Positions 28,024 to 37,201 of a stretch of 64,000 nucleotides of DNA are shown here, in pieces. The DNA is from Streptomyces sannanensis. Lineage in GTDB: Bacteria > Actinomycetota > Actinomycetes > Streptomycetales > Streptomycetaceae. Where the stretch lies: assembly GCF_039536205.1 (NCBI RefSeq), contig NZ_BAAAYL010000001.1:6572001-6636000 (forward strand), written 5' to 3'. The notes under the pieces were generated by a model that searched no databases, had not been told where the DNA came from, and saw only the letters and a list, made by a program, of their open reading frames with translations. The stretch's first letter is position 1. Each line of letters opens with the position of its first letter. The position numbers were made by a program, and so were the translations under genes.

Positions 28024-28625
28024 CCGGCCACCTCCGCGAGCGCGGCGATCAGCAGCGAGGAGGAGGCCGCACCCGGGTCCTCATGCCCGACGCTTCGCTC
28101 GCCCAGATAGCTCGCCCGCCCCTTGCGCGCCAGAAGCGGTACGGTCGCCAGCGCCCCCGCCTCCGCAGCCTCTCTCGCCGCGGTGAACGACTCGCCGAGC
28201 GCTTCCGCCGCGGGCAGCAGGGCATCAAGCATCGTCTTGTCCCCGGCGGCGGCCCCGCCCAACTGCGCCACCGCGGCAACCCCGGCGTTCAGCGCCTCGG
28301 CCAATTGCTCCCGGGTGACCTCGCCCGCATCACCGAGCGCCTTGCCGGCGCGGCGCAGCAGCGTCCCGTACAACGGTCCGGACGCGCCGCCCACCGTCGA
28401 GATCAACTGCCGCCCCGCCAGCATGAGTACGCCCCCCGGGGTCGCCGGAGGCTCCTTCTCCAGCGCGTCCGTCACGGCCGCGAATCCGCGCCGCATATTG
28501 ATGCCGTGATCGGCGTCCCCGATGGCCGAGTCGAGTTCGGTGAGCCGGTCCGCCTCACGGTCCACGGCCGAGCCGCAGGCGATCATCCAGCGGTGGAAGA
28601 ACTCCGCGCCGAGCACGGTCAGCAC
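28020..28625 (-). CDS. dhaL: Dihydroxyacetone kinase ADP-binding subunit DhaL
   Basis: The protein (~201 residues) has the DhaL core: LDSAIGDADHGINMRRGF with the Asp residues that hold ADP-Mg, then GGASGPLYGTLL, and GDKTMLDALLPA. It phosphorylates the substrate bound covalently in DhaK. An open frame extends to 28664, but that part lies inside dhaK. The GTG at 28625 overlaps the dhaK stop by 7 bases and is preferred; GTG 28616 is also possible. Confidence 0.88.
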   Translation of the reverse strand: MLTVLGAEFFHRWMIACGSAVDREADRLTELDSAIGDADHGINMRRGFAAVTDALEKEPPATPGGVLMLAGRQLISTVGGASGPLYGTLLRRAGKALGDAGEVTREQLAEALNAGVAAVAQLGGAAAGDKTMLDALLPAAEALGESFTAAREAAEAGALATVPLLARKGRASYLGERSVGHEDPGAASSSLLIAALAEVAG

Positions 28626-29611
28626 CCCCACCGCAGCGCCGGAGTGTTGACCGGAGCGTCCCACAACCGCAATAGCTCCTCGTTCACTTGACAGAACGTC
28701 ACCGACGCGCCGGCCATATCGAGAGAGGTCACATAATTCCCCACGAGCGTACGGGCCACCGGCACCCGGCGCTCGGCCAGCACCCGGTGCACCTCGGCGC
28801 CGAAGCCGTACAGCTCCAGCAGCGGGGTCGCCCCCATCCCGTTGACCAGCACCAGCACCGGACCCCTGGGCCGCAGATCGTCCAGTACGGCGTCCACCGC
28901 GAAGTCCGCGATCTCGTGCGAGGTCATCATCCGGCGCCGCTCACGCCCCGGCTCGCCATGGATGCCGATCCCCAACTCCAGCTCACCCGGCGGCAGATCG
29001 AAGGTAGGACTGCCCTTCGCGGGTGTGGTGCAGGCGCTCAGAGCGACCCCGAAGCTCCGGGAACTCTCGTTGACCTGCCGCCCGATTGCCTCGATCCGCT
29101 CCAGCGGAGCCCCCTCGTCGGCTGCCGCGCCCGCGATCTTCTCCACGAACAGCGTCGCCCCTGTGCCGCGCCGTCCGGCCGTGTACAGGCTGTCGGTGAC
29201 CGCCACATCGTCGTTGACCAGCACCTTCGCGATGCGCACACCCTCTTCCTCGGCGAGCTCCGCGGCCATCTCGAAGTTGAGCACGTCACCGGTGTAGTTC
29301 TTCACGACGAACAGCACGCCCTCGCCACTGTCCACGGCGGCCGCGGCCCGTACCAGCTGATCGGGGACCGGCGACGTGAACACCTCTCCCGGGCAAGCCG
29401 CGGACAGCATCCCGCGCCCCACGAACCCCCCGTGCAGAGGCTCGTGCCCCGACCCGCCACCGGACACCAGCCCCACCTTGCCGGCCACCGGGGCATCTCG
29501 CCTGACGACCACTCGGTTCTCGATGTCCACGGTCAGCTCCGGATGCGCGGCGGCCATCCCGCGCAGAGCATCGGCAACCACGGTTTCGGGGACGTTGATG
29601 AGCATCCTCAT
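28619..29611 (-). CDS. dhaK: Dihydroxyacetone kinase substrate-binding subunit DhaK
   Basis: The 330-residue protein has the DhaK signature GLVSGGGSGHEPLHGGFVG, KNYTGDVLNFEMAAE, and GIGIHGEPGRER with the His that binds dihydroxyacetone covalently. It is first in the dhaKLM operon. The ATG at 29611 follows AGGAGG at 5 bases. The operon lacks an adjacent dedicated regulator or glycerol dehydrogenase. Confidence 0.92.
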   Translation of the reverse strand: MRMLINVPETVVADALRGMAAAHPELTVDIENRVVVRRDAPVAGKVGLVSGGGSGHEPLHGGFVGRGMLSAACPGEVFTSPVPDQLVRAAAAVDSGEGVLFVVKNYTGDVLNFEMAAELAEEEGVRIAKVLVNDDVAVTDSLYTAGRRGTGATLFVEKIAGAAADEGAPLERIEAIGRQVNESSRSFGVALSACTTPAKGSPTFDLPPGELELGIGIHGEPGRERRRMMTSHEIADFAVDAVLDDLRPRGPVLVLVNGMGATPLLELYGFGAEVHRVLAERRVPVARTLVGNYVTSLDMAGASVTFCQVNEELLRLWDAPVNTPALRWGC

Positions 29612-31005
29612 GGGTACCTCCTAGGGAGCCTGGCAGATGGGACTCTGAGCAGTGTTTTTGCTGGTCGGAATGGGTGAGGTCAGATATCGATCTTGGCGGT
29701 CCGTGACGGTCGGAAGCGGATTCTGGCGGTACTGATGCTGACTTTGATGACGGATCATCAGGTGACTGTGGCGGTCGGAGGTGTCTTGGCTGGATTCCTG
29801 ATGTCGGCAGTATCGACCTTGCGGCAGCGAAGGTCACGCGTGCCGACACTCGGGGCGTGCTGGTCGTGCGCCCCCTGGGCGGCGTGGGAAGGGAAGGTGG
29901 CACGGGAATGTTGTCGCCAACGGCGCGGGGTACTTCGGGTTGCGATCCCTGGTCGTTCCGGAGGACAATCGCCACTCCTCTGGAGCGGCCGAGGATCGCA
30001 ACGATCTCTGCCACGTTCGGAGTCCTCGATGGCTCACCGGCCGCAGTGCGGCATCGGGCTTTGTGGGGGTGTGGGCACCTCGACCACCGCGACCGCGGAT
30101 GCTCGCAGTCCTTGAAGGGCCGCCTGCGACGCCGCGGACGTGGTCATCGAAACGGAGCTCCTAGGCCAAGATGTCAATGCGGCCTGCACACGCGTTCAGG
30201 ACCCCGCCAGTTACTTGCACCCGGGTGCCGAAGAGGGTGGCCGCGTACAGCTGGAGGGAGCCGAAGTGGAAGCCGGGTCCCATGGTGACGCCGGTGGGGT
30301 GCCGCGGGCCCGAAGTGCGTGGTGCTGGCGTCCAGGGCCGCGCCCGTTTTGGGCGGAAGGGGCAGTTTTCCAGCCCTGCACTCTTCGGTGCCCTTCAAGT
30401 CCCTCCGGCGGATCCACTTCGTCGTTCGGAGAAGTGTTGTCTCTGGTTGGGATCTCGCCATTCTGGACGGGGTGTCTGCCAGGCGGCGAGGGGCCTGGAG
30501 GTGCGGTCCTTTCCGACGTGCTGACGGACGCGATGGTTGCGCACGCGGCCGTCCGGTAGCGGGGTGACGGTGGTGCCGACGGACCGTGATGGTTTGGCGG
30601 ACCGGTCGTGTGGCCGGTGTCGCGCGGCTGTCGTCCGGTGTCGCCGACTCCTTGGCGACGTTCGCCACCTGCTGCGGAACCGGGCGTTCACCGTGCCGGG
30701 CACCACTGCGAGTGGTGACGTGCAGATGGCTGGTTCTCGCTGGTTCGTCAGGCGTTCCGGGCGCGGTTGAGGTGCCCGGTGGGCGTGAGTTCCCTGTGGG
30801 GCACGGTTGACCGAAAAGGCCTCCTGACGCGTACTGGTCAAGATGTGGAGGGGGCTGCATGCTTTCTCTCGGTTCCCGCCGCAGCCACTGCACCCCCCCC
30901 AACCGCACGGGGCACAACTGCATATCCCGCGCACACCCCCACACACAGGGACAGGAATGGGCGGACTGAGCGTCTGTACGAACCCACTTCAACCAGGGAG
31001 AGTTC
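29612..31005. other. 1.4-kb region without a confident gene
   Basis: GC content drops compared with the neighbours and no frame shows sustained codon bias or a known motif. The best coding-like piece is a 40-codon minus-strand frame at 30161-30283 (MGPGFHFGSLQLYAATLFGT...), open for about 36 codons upstream. A 37-codon frame at 30034-30147 (MTTSAASQAALQGLRASAVA...) begins 13 bases after it behind TAGGAG. Both look like remnants. The last 200 bases should carry the protease promoter. Confidence 0.5.
30161..30283 (-). pseudogene. Coding-like remnant, 40 codons
   Basis: This minus-strand frame from ATG 30283 to TAG 30163-30161 reads MGPGFHFGSLQLYAATLFGT then RVQVTGGVLNACAGRIDILA. GC at third positions is high, unlike the surrounding DNA, and the upstream frame is open to about 30392. 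It could be the 3' end of a lost gene. I cannot name the family. Confidence 0.3.
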
Positions 31006-34000
31006 GTGGCTAGACACAGAACCGCCGGCCCCAGCAGCTCGGACAGAAGGAGAACGGCGCTCGCCGCACTGACCGCCGCGGTCATGGCGCTTCCTCTCGC
31101 GATCGGGGCCCAGCCGGCTCTGGCGCAGACCGACGACCCGCCCGCGCTCAGCGCCTTCCAGGCCAAGAGCGAGGGCGAACTGCTCGACCGGTTCGCGGAG
31201 AAGGCCGACGGCGCCAAGCTCGCCTTCTGGGTCACGATGAAGGACTCGGCCGACCTGAGCGAGGCGAAGAAGGCGAAGTCCAAGGCGGCCAAGGCGCGCG
31301 CGGTCCGCGCCGCCGAGACCTCGTTCGCCAAGAAGTCCCAGGCCGGGGTCATCGCCGCGGCCAAGGACGCCGGGGCGAAGTACCAGTCGTTCTGGATCTC
31401 CAACACGGTCAAGATCACCGGTACCCAGGCTCTCGCCGAGAAGCTCGCGACGCGCTCCGACGTGGCGGCCCTGGAGGCCGACACCCCCGTCGATATGCCC
31501 GATCCGATCGCCTCGGCCACCGAGCCCACGGTCAACGGCATCGAGTGGAACGTCGACCGGATCAACGCCCCCAAGGTCTGGAACGAGCTGGGCGTCACGG
31601 GCGAGGACATCGTTGTTGCCAACATCGACACCGGTGTCCAGTACGACCATCCGGCGATCAAGGCCAAGTACCGCGGCCTGAAGCCGGACGGAACGTACGA
31701 CCACGCCTACAACTTCTTCGACCCGGCCAACATCTGCGCGGGCGACACCCCCTGCGACAACAACGGGCACGGCACCCACACCATGGGCACCATGGTCGGC
31801 GACGACGGCGGCGCCAATCAGATCGGTGTCGCCCCGGGCGCCAAATGGATCGCGGCCAAGGGCTGCGAGTCCAGCACCTGCTCCCGCGCGTCGCTGCTCT
31901 CCGCGGGCCAGTGGGTGATCGCCCCCACCGACCTGTCCGGTGCCAACCCCCGGCCCGATCTCGCCCCGGACGTCGTCAACAACTCCTGGGGCGCCAACCG
32001 CATCGACACCTGGTACAAGGACACCGTCCAGTCCTGGCGGGACGCGGGCATCTTCCCCGCCTTCTCCAACGGCAACAACGGCCCCGGCTGCAACACCGCC
32101 GGCGAGCCGGGCGCGAATGTGAACTCGTACGCCAGCGGTGCCTTCGACGTGAACAACGCGATTGCCCCCTTCTCCTCGCGCGGTACCGGCGAGGGCGGCG
32201 CGATCAAGCCGAACATCGCGGCCCCCGGCGCCAATGTGCGCTCCTCGGTGGCCGGCGGCGGCTACTTGCCCATGTCCGGCACCTCGATGGCCTCCCCGCA
32301 CACCGCGGCCACGGTCGCGCTGATGTGGTCGGCCTCGCCCGCGATCCGCGGGGACATCGCGGAGACGGAGAAGCTGCTCAACCTGACCGCCATCGACGTC
32401 GACGCCACCAACTGCGGCGGCACGGCGGCCAACAACAACGTCTTCGGTGAGGGCCGCCTCGACGCCTTCGCGGCGGTCAGCGCGACGCCGCGCGGCGCAC
32501 TCGGCGCCCTGGAGGGCAAGGTCACCTCGGGCGGCGCCGCTCTGGCCGGTGCCACCGTCAGCCTCGACGGGCCGATGAAGAGGACCGGGACCACCGGCGC
32601 CGACGGCTCGTACACCTGGCCGAAGCTGATGGTCGGCGACTACAAGGTCACCATCACCAAGTTCGGCTACCTCACCGGCACCGGTGAGCTCACCGTCACC
32701 GAGGGCCGGACCACCACCCGGGACTTCGCCGTCGACGCCGCCCCGACGGTCGTCCTCAAGGGCAAGGTGACCAGTGAGGGCGGAGCCGAAGGCGGCGCGT
32801 CCCTGGTCGTCCAGGGCACTTCGGTCACGGCCACCGCGGCCGCTGACGGCAGCTACGAGATGACGCTCCCGGTCGGCACCCACAACGTGGCCGTCACCTC
32901 CGCCGGCAGGTGCGCCTCGGCCATCAGCGTGAGCGTGGAGCTGGCCGCCGACAAGACGCAGGACATCCAGCTGCCCAGCCGCACCGACGCGTTCGGCCAC
33001 GCCTGCCGGCTCTCCTCGGGCGGGGACTTCCCGACCGGCGAGACCAAGCTGACCCTGTCCGGCACCGCCAGCTCGGCGAAGATCGACTTCCCGTTCCCCG
33101 TGCCGCTGTACGGCAAGGCCTACCGGTCGGCGAACGCCAGTACCGAGGGCGCGCTCAACTTCGACAACTCCAGCGAGAACAGCGGCAACAGCACACTGCC
33201 CAGCACGTCGGCTCCGAACGGCTCGCTCTACCCGTTCTGGGACAAGCTGATCGTGGACGCGGAGGCCGGCATCTACTGGTCGGCCCGGGGGACCGCGCCG
33301 CACCGCCAGATCGTCGTCGAGTGGCGCAACGTCCAGATCGTCTTCGCCCCCGCCAACCGCGTCACCTTCGCCGCTGTGATCTCCGAGGACGGCTCGGTGT
33401 CGTACCACTACAAGGACATCGGCACCGGGATGTACGAGGGCGGCGAGGGCGCCACCATCGGTGTGGAGAACGAGACCGGCACCGAGGCCTTCCTGTACTC
33501 CTACAACCAGAAGACCGTCACCGACGGCATGAGCATCTCCTTCCGCACCACCAAGACCGGTGTGGTCACCGGCACGGTCACCGACGCCAACGACGGCAAG
33601 GCCCTCGAAGGCGTCACCGTCACCGTCACCAAGGACGGTACGGCCGCGGGCAGCGCCCCCACGGCCGTCGACGGCCAGTACCTGGTGTCCGTCCCGGCGG
33701 GCACCGACACGGCGGACTACGCGGTGTCCTTCACCGCCGCCCACTACTCCGCGGCCGGCGTCACCCGCTCGCTGAAGGCGGGCGGCATCGAGGTCGCCGA
33801 CGCGGACCTCGAGACCGGTGTGGTCACGGCCGGCACCAAGGCCTACACACTGGTCCTGCCCGCCGGGCAGACCCGCACCCGCCCCCTCGCCCTCTCCAAC
33901 GCCGGTTCCGCGGTGACCTACCAGGTGGCGGAGAAGGACGGGGCGGCCTGGGTGAAGCCCTCCGTGACGAGCGGCACCCTCGACAGCGGGGCGGGCCGGC

Positions 34001-34608
34001 AGCTGACCCTCACCTTCGACACCACCGGCGCCACGCCCGGTTCGGTCCTCACCGGCACTCTGCTGGTGAACTCCGAGTCCGCTCGCAAGCCGGTCATCGA
34101 GATCCCGCTGAAGGTCGTCGTACCCGCCTATCAGGCGGCGCTCGACGCGGGCACGGCCGGCCGGCAGGTCGACGCGCTCGGTGACACCTGGGGCCCCGAC
34201 CAGGCGTACGCCGCCGGATCGTACGGCTACCTCGGCATCGGCAACGAGGTGAGGACCAACAAGGCCATCACCGGAACCGATGAGCAGGCGCTCTACTCGA
34301 CCGCCCGCCAGGGCGCGTACGAGTACCGCTTCGACAACCTGCCCGACGGCGTCTACCAGGTCGAACTCGGCTTCGCCGAGCTCACCGAGAAGGCCCCGGC
34401 CAAGCGGGTGTTCGACATCCTGGCCGAGGGCACGGAGCGCATCTCCAACCTCGACCTCGCCCTGGAGGCCGGCGCCCTCGCGGCCCACGACCGCACCTTC
34501 ACGGTGACGGTCACCGACGGCCAGCTGAACCTGCGCCTGGTCGCCGTCACGGGCAAGACCCTGGTCAACAAGGTCCGCATCTCGCACCGCCCGGACCTGA
34601 GCAGCTGA
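31006..34608 (+). CDS. Large secreted subtilisin-like (S8) protease
   Basis: The 1200-residue protein has a signal peptide (LAALTAAVMALPLAIGAQPALA, cleavage after ALA), a propeptide (~45-165) and an S8 domain with Asp208 (NIDTGVQYDHP), His255 (NNGHGTHTMG) and Ser427 (SGTSMASPHT). After it come two carboxypeptidase-regulatory-like modules (~500-660), a beta-rich domain, another such module (~845-925) and a C-terminal malectin-like domain (~1045-1195). It resembles bacillopeptidase F. It probably degrades extracellular protein and binds a surface or polysaccharide. The start is GTG 31006. Two hairpins follow. Confidence 0.92.
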   Translation: MARHRTAGPSSSDRRRTALAALTAAVMALPLAIGAQPALAQTDDPPALSAFQAKSEGELLDRFAEKADGAKLAFWVTMKDSADLSEAKKAKSKAAKARAVRAAETSFAKKSQAGVIAAAKDAGAKYQSFWISNTVKITGTQALAEKLATRSDVAALEADTPVDMPDPIASATEPTVNGIEWNVDRINAPKVWNELGVTGEDIVVANIDTGVQYDHPAIKAKYRGLKPDGTYDHAYNFFDPANICAGDTPCDNNGHGTHTMGTMVGDDGGANQIGVAPGAKWIAAKGCESSTCSRASLLSAGQWVIAPTDLSGANPRPDLAPDVVNNSWGANRIDTWYKDTVQSWRDAGIFPAFSNGNNGPGCNTAGEPGANVNSYASGAFDVNNAIAPFSSRGTGEGGAIKPNIAAPGANVRSSVAGGGYLPMSGTSMASPHTAATVALMWSASPAIRGDIAETEKLLNLTAIDVDATNCGGTAANNNVFGEGRLDAFAAVSATPRGALGALEGKVTSGGAALAGATVSLDGPMKRTGTTGADGSYTWPKLMVGDYKVTITKFGYLTGTGELTVTEGRTTTRDFAVDAAPTVVLKGKVTSEGGAEGGASLVVQGTSVTATAAADGSYEMTLPVGTHNVAVTSAGRCASAISVSVELAADKTQDIQLPSRTDAFGHACRLSSGGDFPTGETKLTLSGTASSAKIDFPFPVPLYGKAYRSANASTEGALNFDNSSENSGNSTLPSTSAPNGSLYPFWDKLIVDAEAGIYWSARGTAPHRQIVVEWRNVQIVFAPANRVTFAAVISEDGSVSYHYKDIGTGMYEGGEGATIGVENETGTEAFLYSYNQKTVTDGMSISFRTTKTGVVTGTVTDANDGKALEGVTVTVTKDGTAAGSAPTAVDGQYLVSVPAGTDTADYAVSFTAAHYSAAGVTRSLKAGGIEVADADLETGVVTAGTKAYTLVLPAGQTRTRPLALSNAGSAVTYQVAEKDGAAWVKPSVTSGTLDSGAGRQLTLTFDTTGATPGSVLTGTLLVNSESARKPVIEIPLKVVVPAYQAALDAGTAGRQVDALGDTWGPDQAYAAGSYGYLGIGNEVRTNKAITGTDEQALYSTARQGAYEYRFDNLPDGVYQVELGFAELTEKAPAKRVFDILAEGTERISNLDLALEAGALAAHDRTFTVTVTDGQLNLRLVAVTGKTLVNKVRISHRPDLSS

Positions 34609-34613
34609 TAAGC

Positions 34614-34646
34614 GCCCTCGGATGCCGCCGGGCGGTACCCGAGGGC
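34614..34646 (+). terminator. First hairpin after the subtilase gene
   Basis: GCCCTCGG and CCGAGGGC pair around an inner GCCGCC/GGCGGT stem, starting 6 bases after the stop codon. Confidence 0.65.
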
Positions 34647-34664
34647 CGACAGAACGCCTCAAGG

Positions 34665-34698
34665 GGTGGCGGTACGGGCTTCGTCCCGTACCGCCACC
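34665..34698 (+). terminator. Second hairpin, 14-bp perfect stem
   Basis: GGTGGCGGTACGGG and CCCGTACCGCCACC form a perfect stem with a 6-base loop (CTTCGT). Together with the preceding hairpin it makes a tandem terminator. Confidence 0.8.
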
Positions 34699-34739
34699 TC
34701 GCTGTCCGGGGAATCGGATGAGCCGGTATCTCACCCGTA

Positions 34740-34999
34740 TCAAACGCCTGCGCGATTTGGACGAAACCCGTCCAGCGACTCATGAGCGGCGCCGAAAGCG
34801 CGGCGCCGCGCTGCTGGGCGGACCGGGACTCCCGGCCGATGACGCCGCTCGGGTCGGGCACGCCGTGCTGGGTGGTGGCCAGGAGGCGGACCGCCGCGTC
34901 CGGCAGGCCGGGACGGTAACGGGCGTAGTCGGCGGCCTCCGGCCCGAACAGGGCATCGTCCGAACCCGAAGCAGGAGCTGCCTGGGTGGGTCGGGTCAT
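34740..34999 (-). pseudogene. Truncated SAM-dependent methyltransferase (N-terminus only)
   Basis: From ATG 34999 the first ~53 residues (ALFGPEAADYARYRPGLPDA, AVRLLATTQHGVPD) match the opening of class I methyltransferases that act on small molecules. The glycine-rich SAM motif that should come next is missing. The frame then runs through unrelated sequence and antisense to the protease end. The ATG overlaps the stop of the upstream minus-strand gene (ATGA), so a two-gene operon existed before truncation. Confidence 0.6.
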
Positions 35000-35280
35000 C
35001 GTGAATCTCCAGTCTCACCAGGGGCGTGGGCAAACTGCCAGGTCAGAGCGCCGTTCGGGCTGGCGGCCCGCTGGACGCCATCGGCGTCGAGGTGGAGCCG
35101 GTAGACGGCCGGTTCACCGGCCGCCCTCCAGCGAGCTGCGACATCCTGGACCTCTGCCCAGATGCCCCGGGGCCCGTTGCTCGTCACGTCCCATCGGTGG
35201 TAGCCGGCCGCTTTCACGCGCATCCACGACCCGCACTGCGGCGCGCCGATCGTCAGGTCCTCGGCGCGGAATTGGCGCAC
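34996..35280 (-). CDS. Hypothetical protein, about 94 residues
   Basis: The frame reads RAEDLTIGAPQCGSWMRVKA, GYHRWDVTSNGPRGIWAEVQ, then AVYRLHLDADGVQR and ends overlapping the truncated methyltransferase start. It has consistent codon bias, but I do not recognise it. TTG 35283 and GTG 35280 are both possible starts and neither has a good ribosome site. It may itself be the C-terminal part of a larger lost gene. Confidence 0.5.
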   Translation of the reverse strand: MRQFRAEDLTIGAPQCGSWMRVKAAGYHRWDVTSNGPRGIWAEVQDVAARWRAAGEPAVYRLHLDADGVQRAASPNGALTWQFAHAPGETGDSR

Positions 35281-35342
35281 CAACCCCGGGTGAAGGGCGT
35301 CCAGGGCCAGCCATACTGCCCGCCATCGACGGCCCCGGGCCT

Positions 35343-35442
35343 CGGCGCCTGCTGGAGCTCTTCGCCACCTGGCACGTCCAGCGCCGCCTGCACACCCTGG
35401 CCGACCGCGGCCCGCTCACCAGCAAGCAGATCCACCAGGCTC
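35343..35442 (+). pseudogene. Fragment of a tyrosine-recombinase-type integrase
   Basis: A plus-strand frame reads RRLLELFATWHVQRRLHTLA then DRGPLTSKQIHQA. This strongly resembles the N-terminal DNA-binding region of Streptomyces site-specific integrases, where a YATWHVLRRLR block precedes a helix before the catalytic domain. Only about 33 residues survive and catalytic residues are absent. It marks a past mobile element inside the decay zone. Confidence 0.5.
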
Positions 35443-36295
35443 CTCGTCGTGCGGGGTGCAGCACGCGGCGGCAAGCGCTGTGCGGGCCTGTGCTGCGCCG
35501 AGCACGCGGCTGCGCAGGACATGGTCGTCGTCGCTGAGACAGGGGATGACGACGAGCCGCAGCGGCGCCGTCTCCCGTACACGGGTGGAGGAGGCGCGGG
35601 CGAACGCACGTGGGGTCAGGGCCGCCTTGCGGGCGCTGCCGAAGACGTCGGGCAGGGCATGCGGGATGGGCAGGCCCTCGCGCGGAGGCAGCGCGGCTAG
35701 GGTGCCGCCACCAATCCGGACGGAGAACGGCACCCCGGCCACCGCGCCGGCGCCGGCGGTGACCAGCGCCCGGTCGGAGGCGATCAGGTCGGCTGCCGCG
35801 GGCGGCGAGCGCGGTCAGCACGGTGGTCTTGCCCGCCCCGGACGGTCCGGCAATTAGCACGCCGCGGTCGTCGAGAGCGGCGGCCGAGGCGTGAAAGACG
35901 GTCCAGCCGCGGTGCTCGGCGCAGCGCAGGACGACCTCGCGGACCACACGCATCAGGTACCGCTCTCCGCGCTCGGCCCCGGGCTCCAGCAGCACAGTCA
36001 GCCGGCCTTCCGCGTCCCGGGCGTAGAGGTGGTCCTGGGGCAGGTGCGCGTCCGGGCCGGGCCGCCACCAGGTGAGCTGGTCGAGCTGCCAGGACCGGTA
36101 CGGCTCGCCGCGGAACGGCACCACGGTCAGCGACGGGGCGCCCACGGCGCGGGCCATCCGATCGGCGAAGAGGTCCGCGTCGTGGCGGATGTGGACCGTC
36201 GTCGTCTCCCCGCACGGTGGGGCGAACAGAAGTTCAGAGGTGAAGGCCCGAACGGACCGCTCTTGGGCGGCGGCGAAGGTGGCGTCGGTGACGGT
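35416..36295 (-). pseudogene. HprK-like P-loop protein, frameshifted
   Basis: The minus strand encodes TVTDATFAAAQERSVRAF and continues to a P-loop GVLIAGPSGAGKTTVLTALA in an HPr-kinase-like context (FHASAAALDDRGVL before it). Near 35794 the frame must shift by one base to continue as ADLIASDRALVTAG, GVPFSVRIGGGTLAALP and LRLVVIPCLSDDD. The C-terminal end is also lost. No start codon fits upstream. HprK-like ATPases of this size occur in actinobacterial sugar or RiPP-type clusters. Confidence 0.6.
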
Positions 36296-36718
36296 GTGAA
36301 AGCGGCGTGGTCCATGTTGCCGATCTCGTAGCGCCAGGTCCCGAACCGGCCGCGGGGATAGATGGCGTGGGCTTCCATCCACGGCATCACCTGCGCCAGG
36401 ATCTGGTCCCTCCTCAGGGTGGGCACCGGGTAGGCATACGGGATCACCTCGACGTGGACACTGGCGAGCGGCGCCTGCTCGGGCACCAGGCCGTGACGGC
36501 GAAGCACTTGGTCACAGGAGCGGACCAGAGCATGACGGTCGAGGCCCTGGCCGCGGCCCGGGTGGAGTGCAGGTCGTGACGGCCGTCCGGAAGTCCATGG
36601 TGCGGTTCGCCGGCCGGACACCGACCACCGACGCGAGGTCGTGGCTGTACTTCCCGCAGCCCGACGGCAGGTGATGGAGGTGCTGCTGGAAGGGGTACGG
36701 CATCCACCCGTCGCCGTA
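36295..36718 (-). pseudogene. UDP-galactopyranose-mutase-like FAD oxidoreductase fragments
   Basis: Two frames carry pieces of one protein. One (36718-36566) reads YGDGWMPYPFQQHLHHLPSG, matching the YVPYPFQNN-type block. The other (about 36560-36298) reads VIPYAYPVPTLRRDQILAQV and YPRGRFGTWRYEIGNMDHAA, matching the conserved C-terminal block of this oxidoreductase family. The FAD-binding N-terminus is missing and the frame changes between the pieces. It abuts the HprK-like fragment. Confidence 0.6.
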
Positions 36719-36993
36719 GCGCGAGCCGGCGCCAGATCTCGCCGGTGCCCCCGGACGCGGGTCATTGACGTCGGTGGTGACCGGGGGCTGCCTGCCATGC
36801 TTGCCCTTGCGGGCGGCGGTGGAGCCCATCGAGGCTTGACATCGCGGATGTTTTCCCGCTCGGTCTCCGCCATGGCGGCGAATGTTTCGGTGAGAGGACT
36901 CCGGTCACCTGCCTGAGTTCTCTCAGTCGGAAGCGGGCCTGGCCCTGTTCGAGCGATGGGGCCGGGTGCCTCCTGTCCGGGTGGTGGTGGGGT

Positions 36994-37194
36994 TCAGGGC
37001 TCGTCGGTGACGTGGATGACGGCATTGGGGCACAGGCCGGCGGCGAGGCGGGCGCGGTCGTGGAGTTCGGGTGGAGGCTGCTCGTTGAGGAGGACGACGG
37101 TGCCGTCGTCGTCGGACTGGTCGAACAGTTCCGGTGCGGTCAGGGCGCACTGGCCGGCGCCGCGGCAGCGATCGTGGTCGATCCGGATCTTCAT
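36994..37194 (-). CDS. 3Fe-4S ferredoxin, P450 partner
   Basis: The 66-residue ferredoxin has the actinobacterial pattern CRGAGQCALTAPELFD and a distal CPNAVIHV, lacking the fourth Cys of a 4Fe-4S cluster, so it should be 3Fe-4S. It lies 7 bases after the P450 gene and is the obvious electron donor. The ATG at 37194 is used. No ferredoxin reductase is adjacent, although a flavoprotein lies at 39.7 kb. Confidence 0.9.
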   Translation of the reverse strand: MKIRIDHDRCRGAGQCALTAPELFDQSDDDGTVVLLNEQPPPELHDRARLAAGLCPNAVIHVTDEP

Positions 37195-37201
37195 GGGATG
37201 G

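Noticed and set aside
30838..34743. A 1301-codon minus-strand open frame
   Set aside because: It is antisense to the subtilase gene, with Gly/Arg/Val-rich sequence and no known domain.
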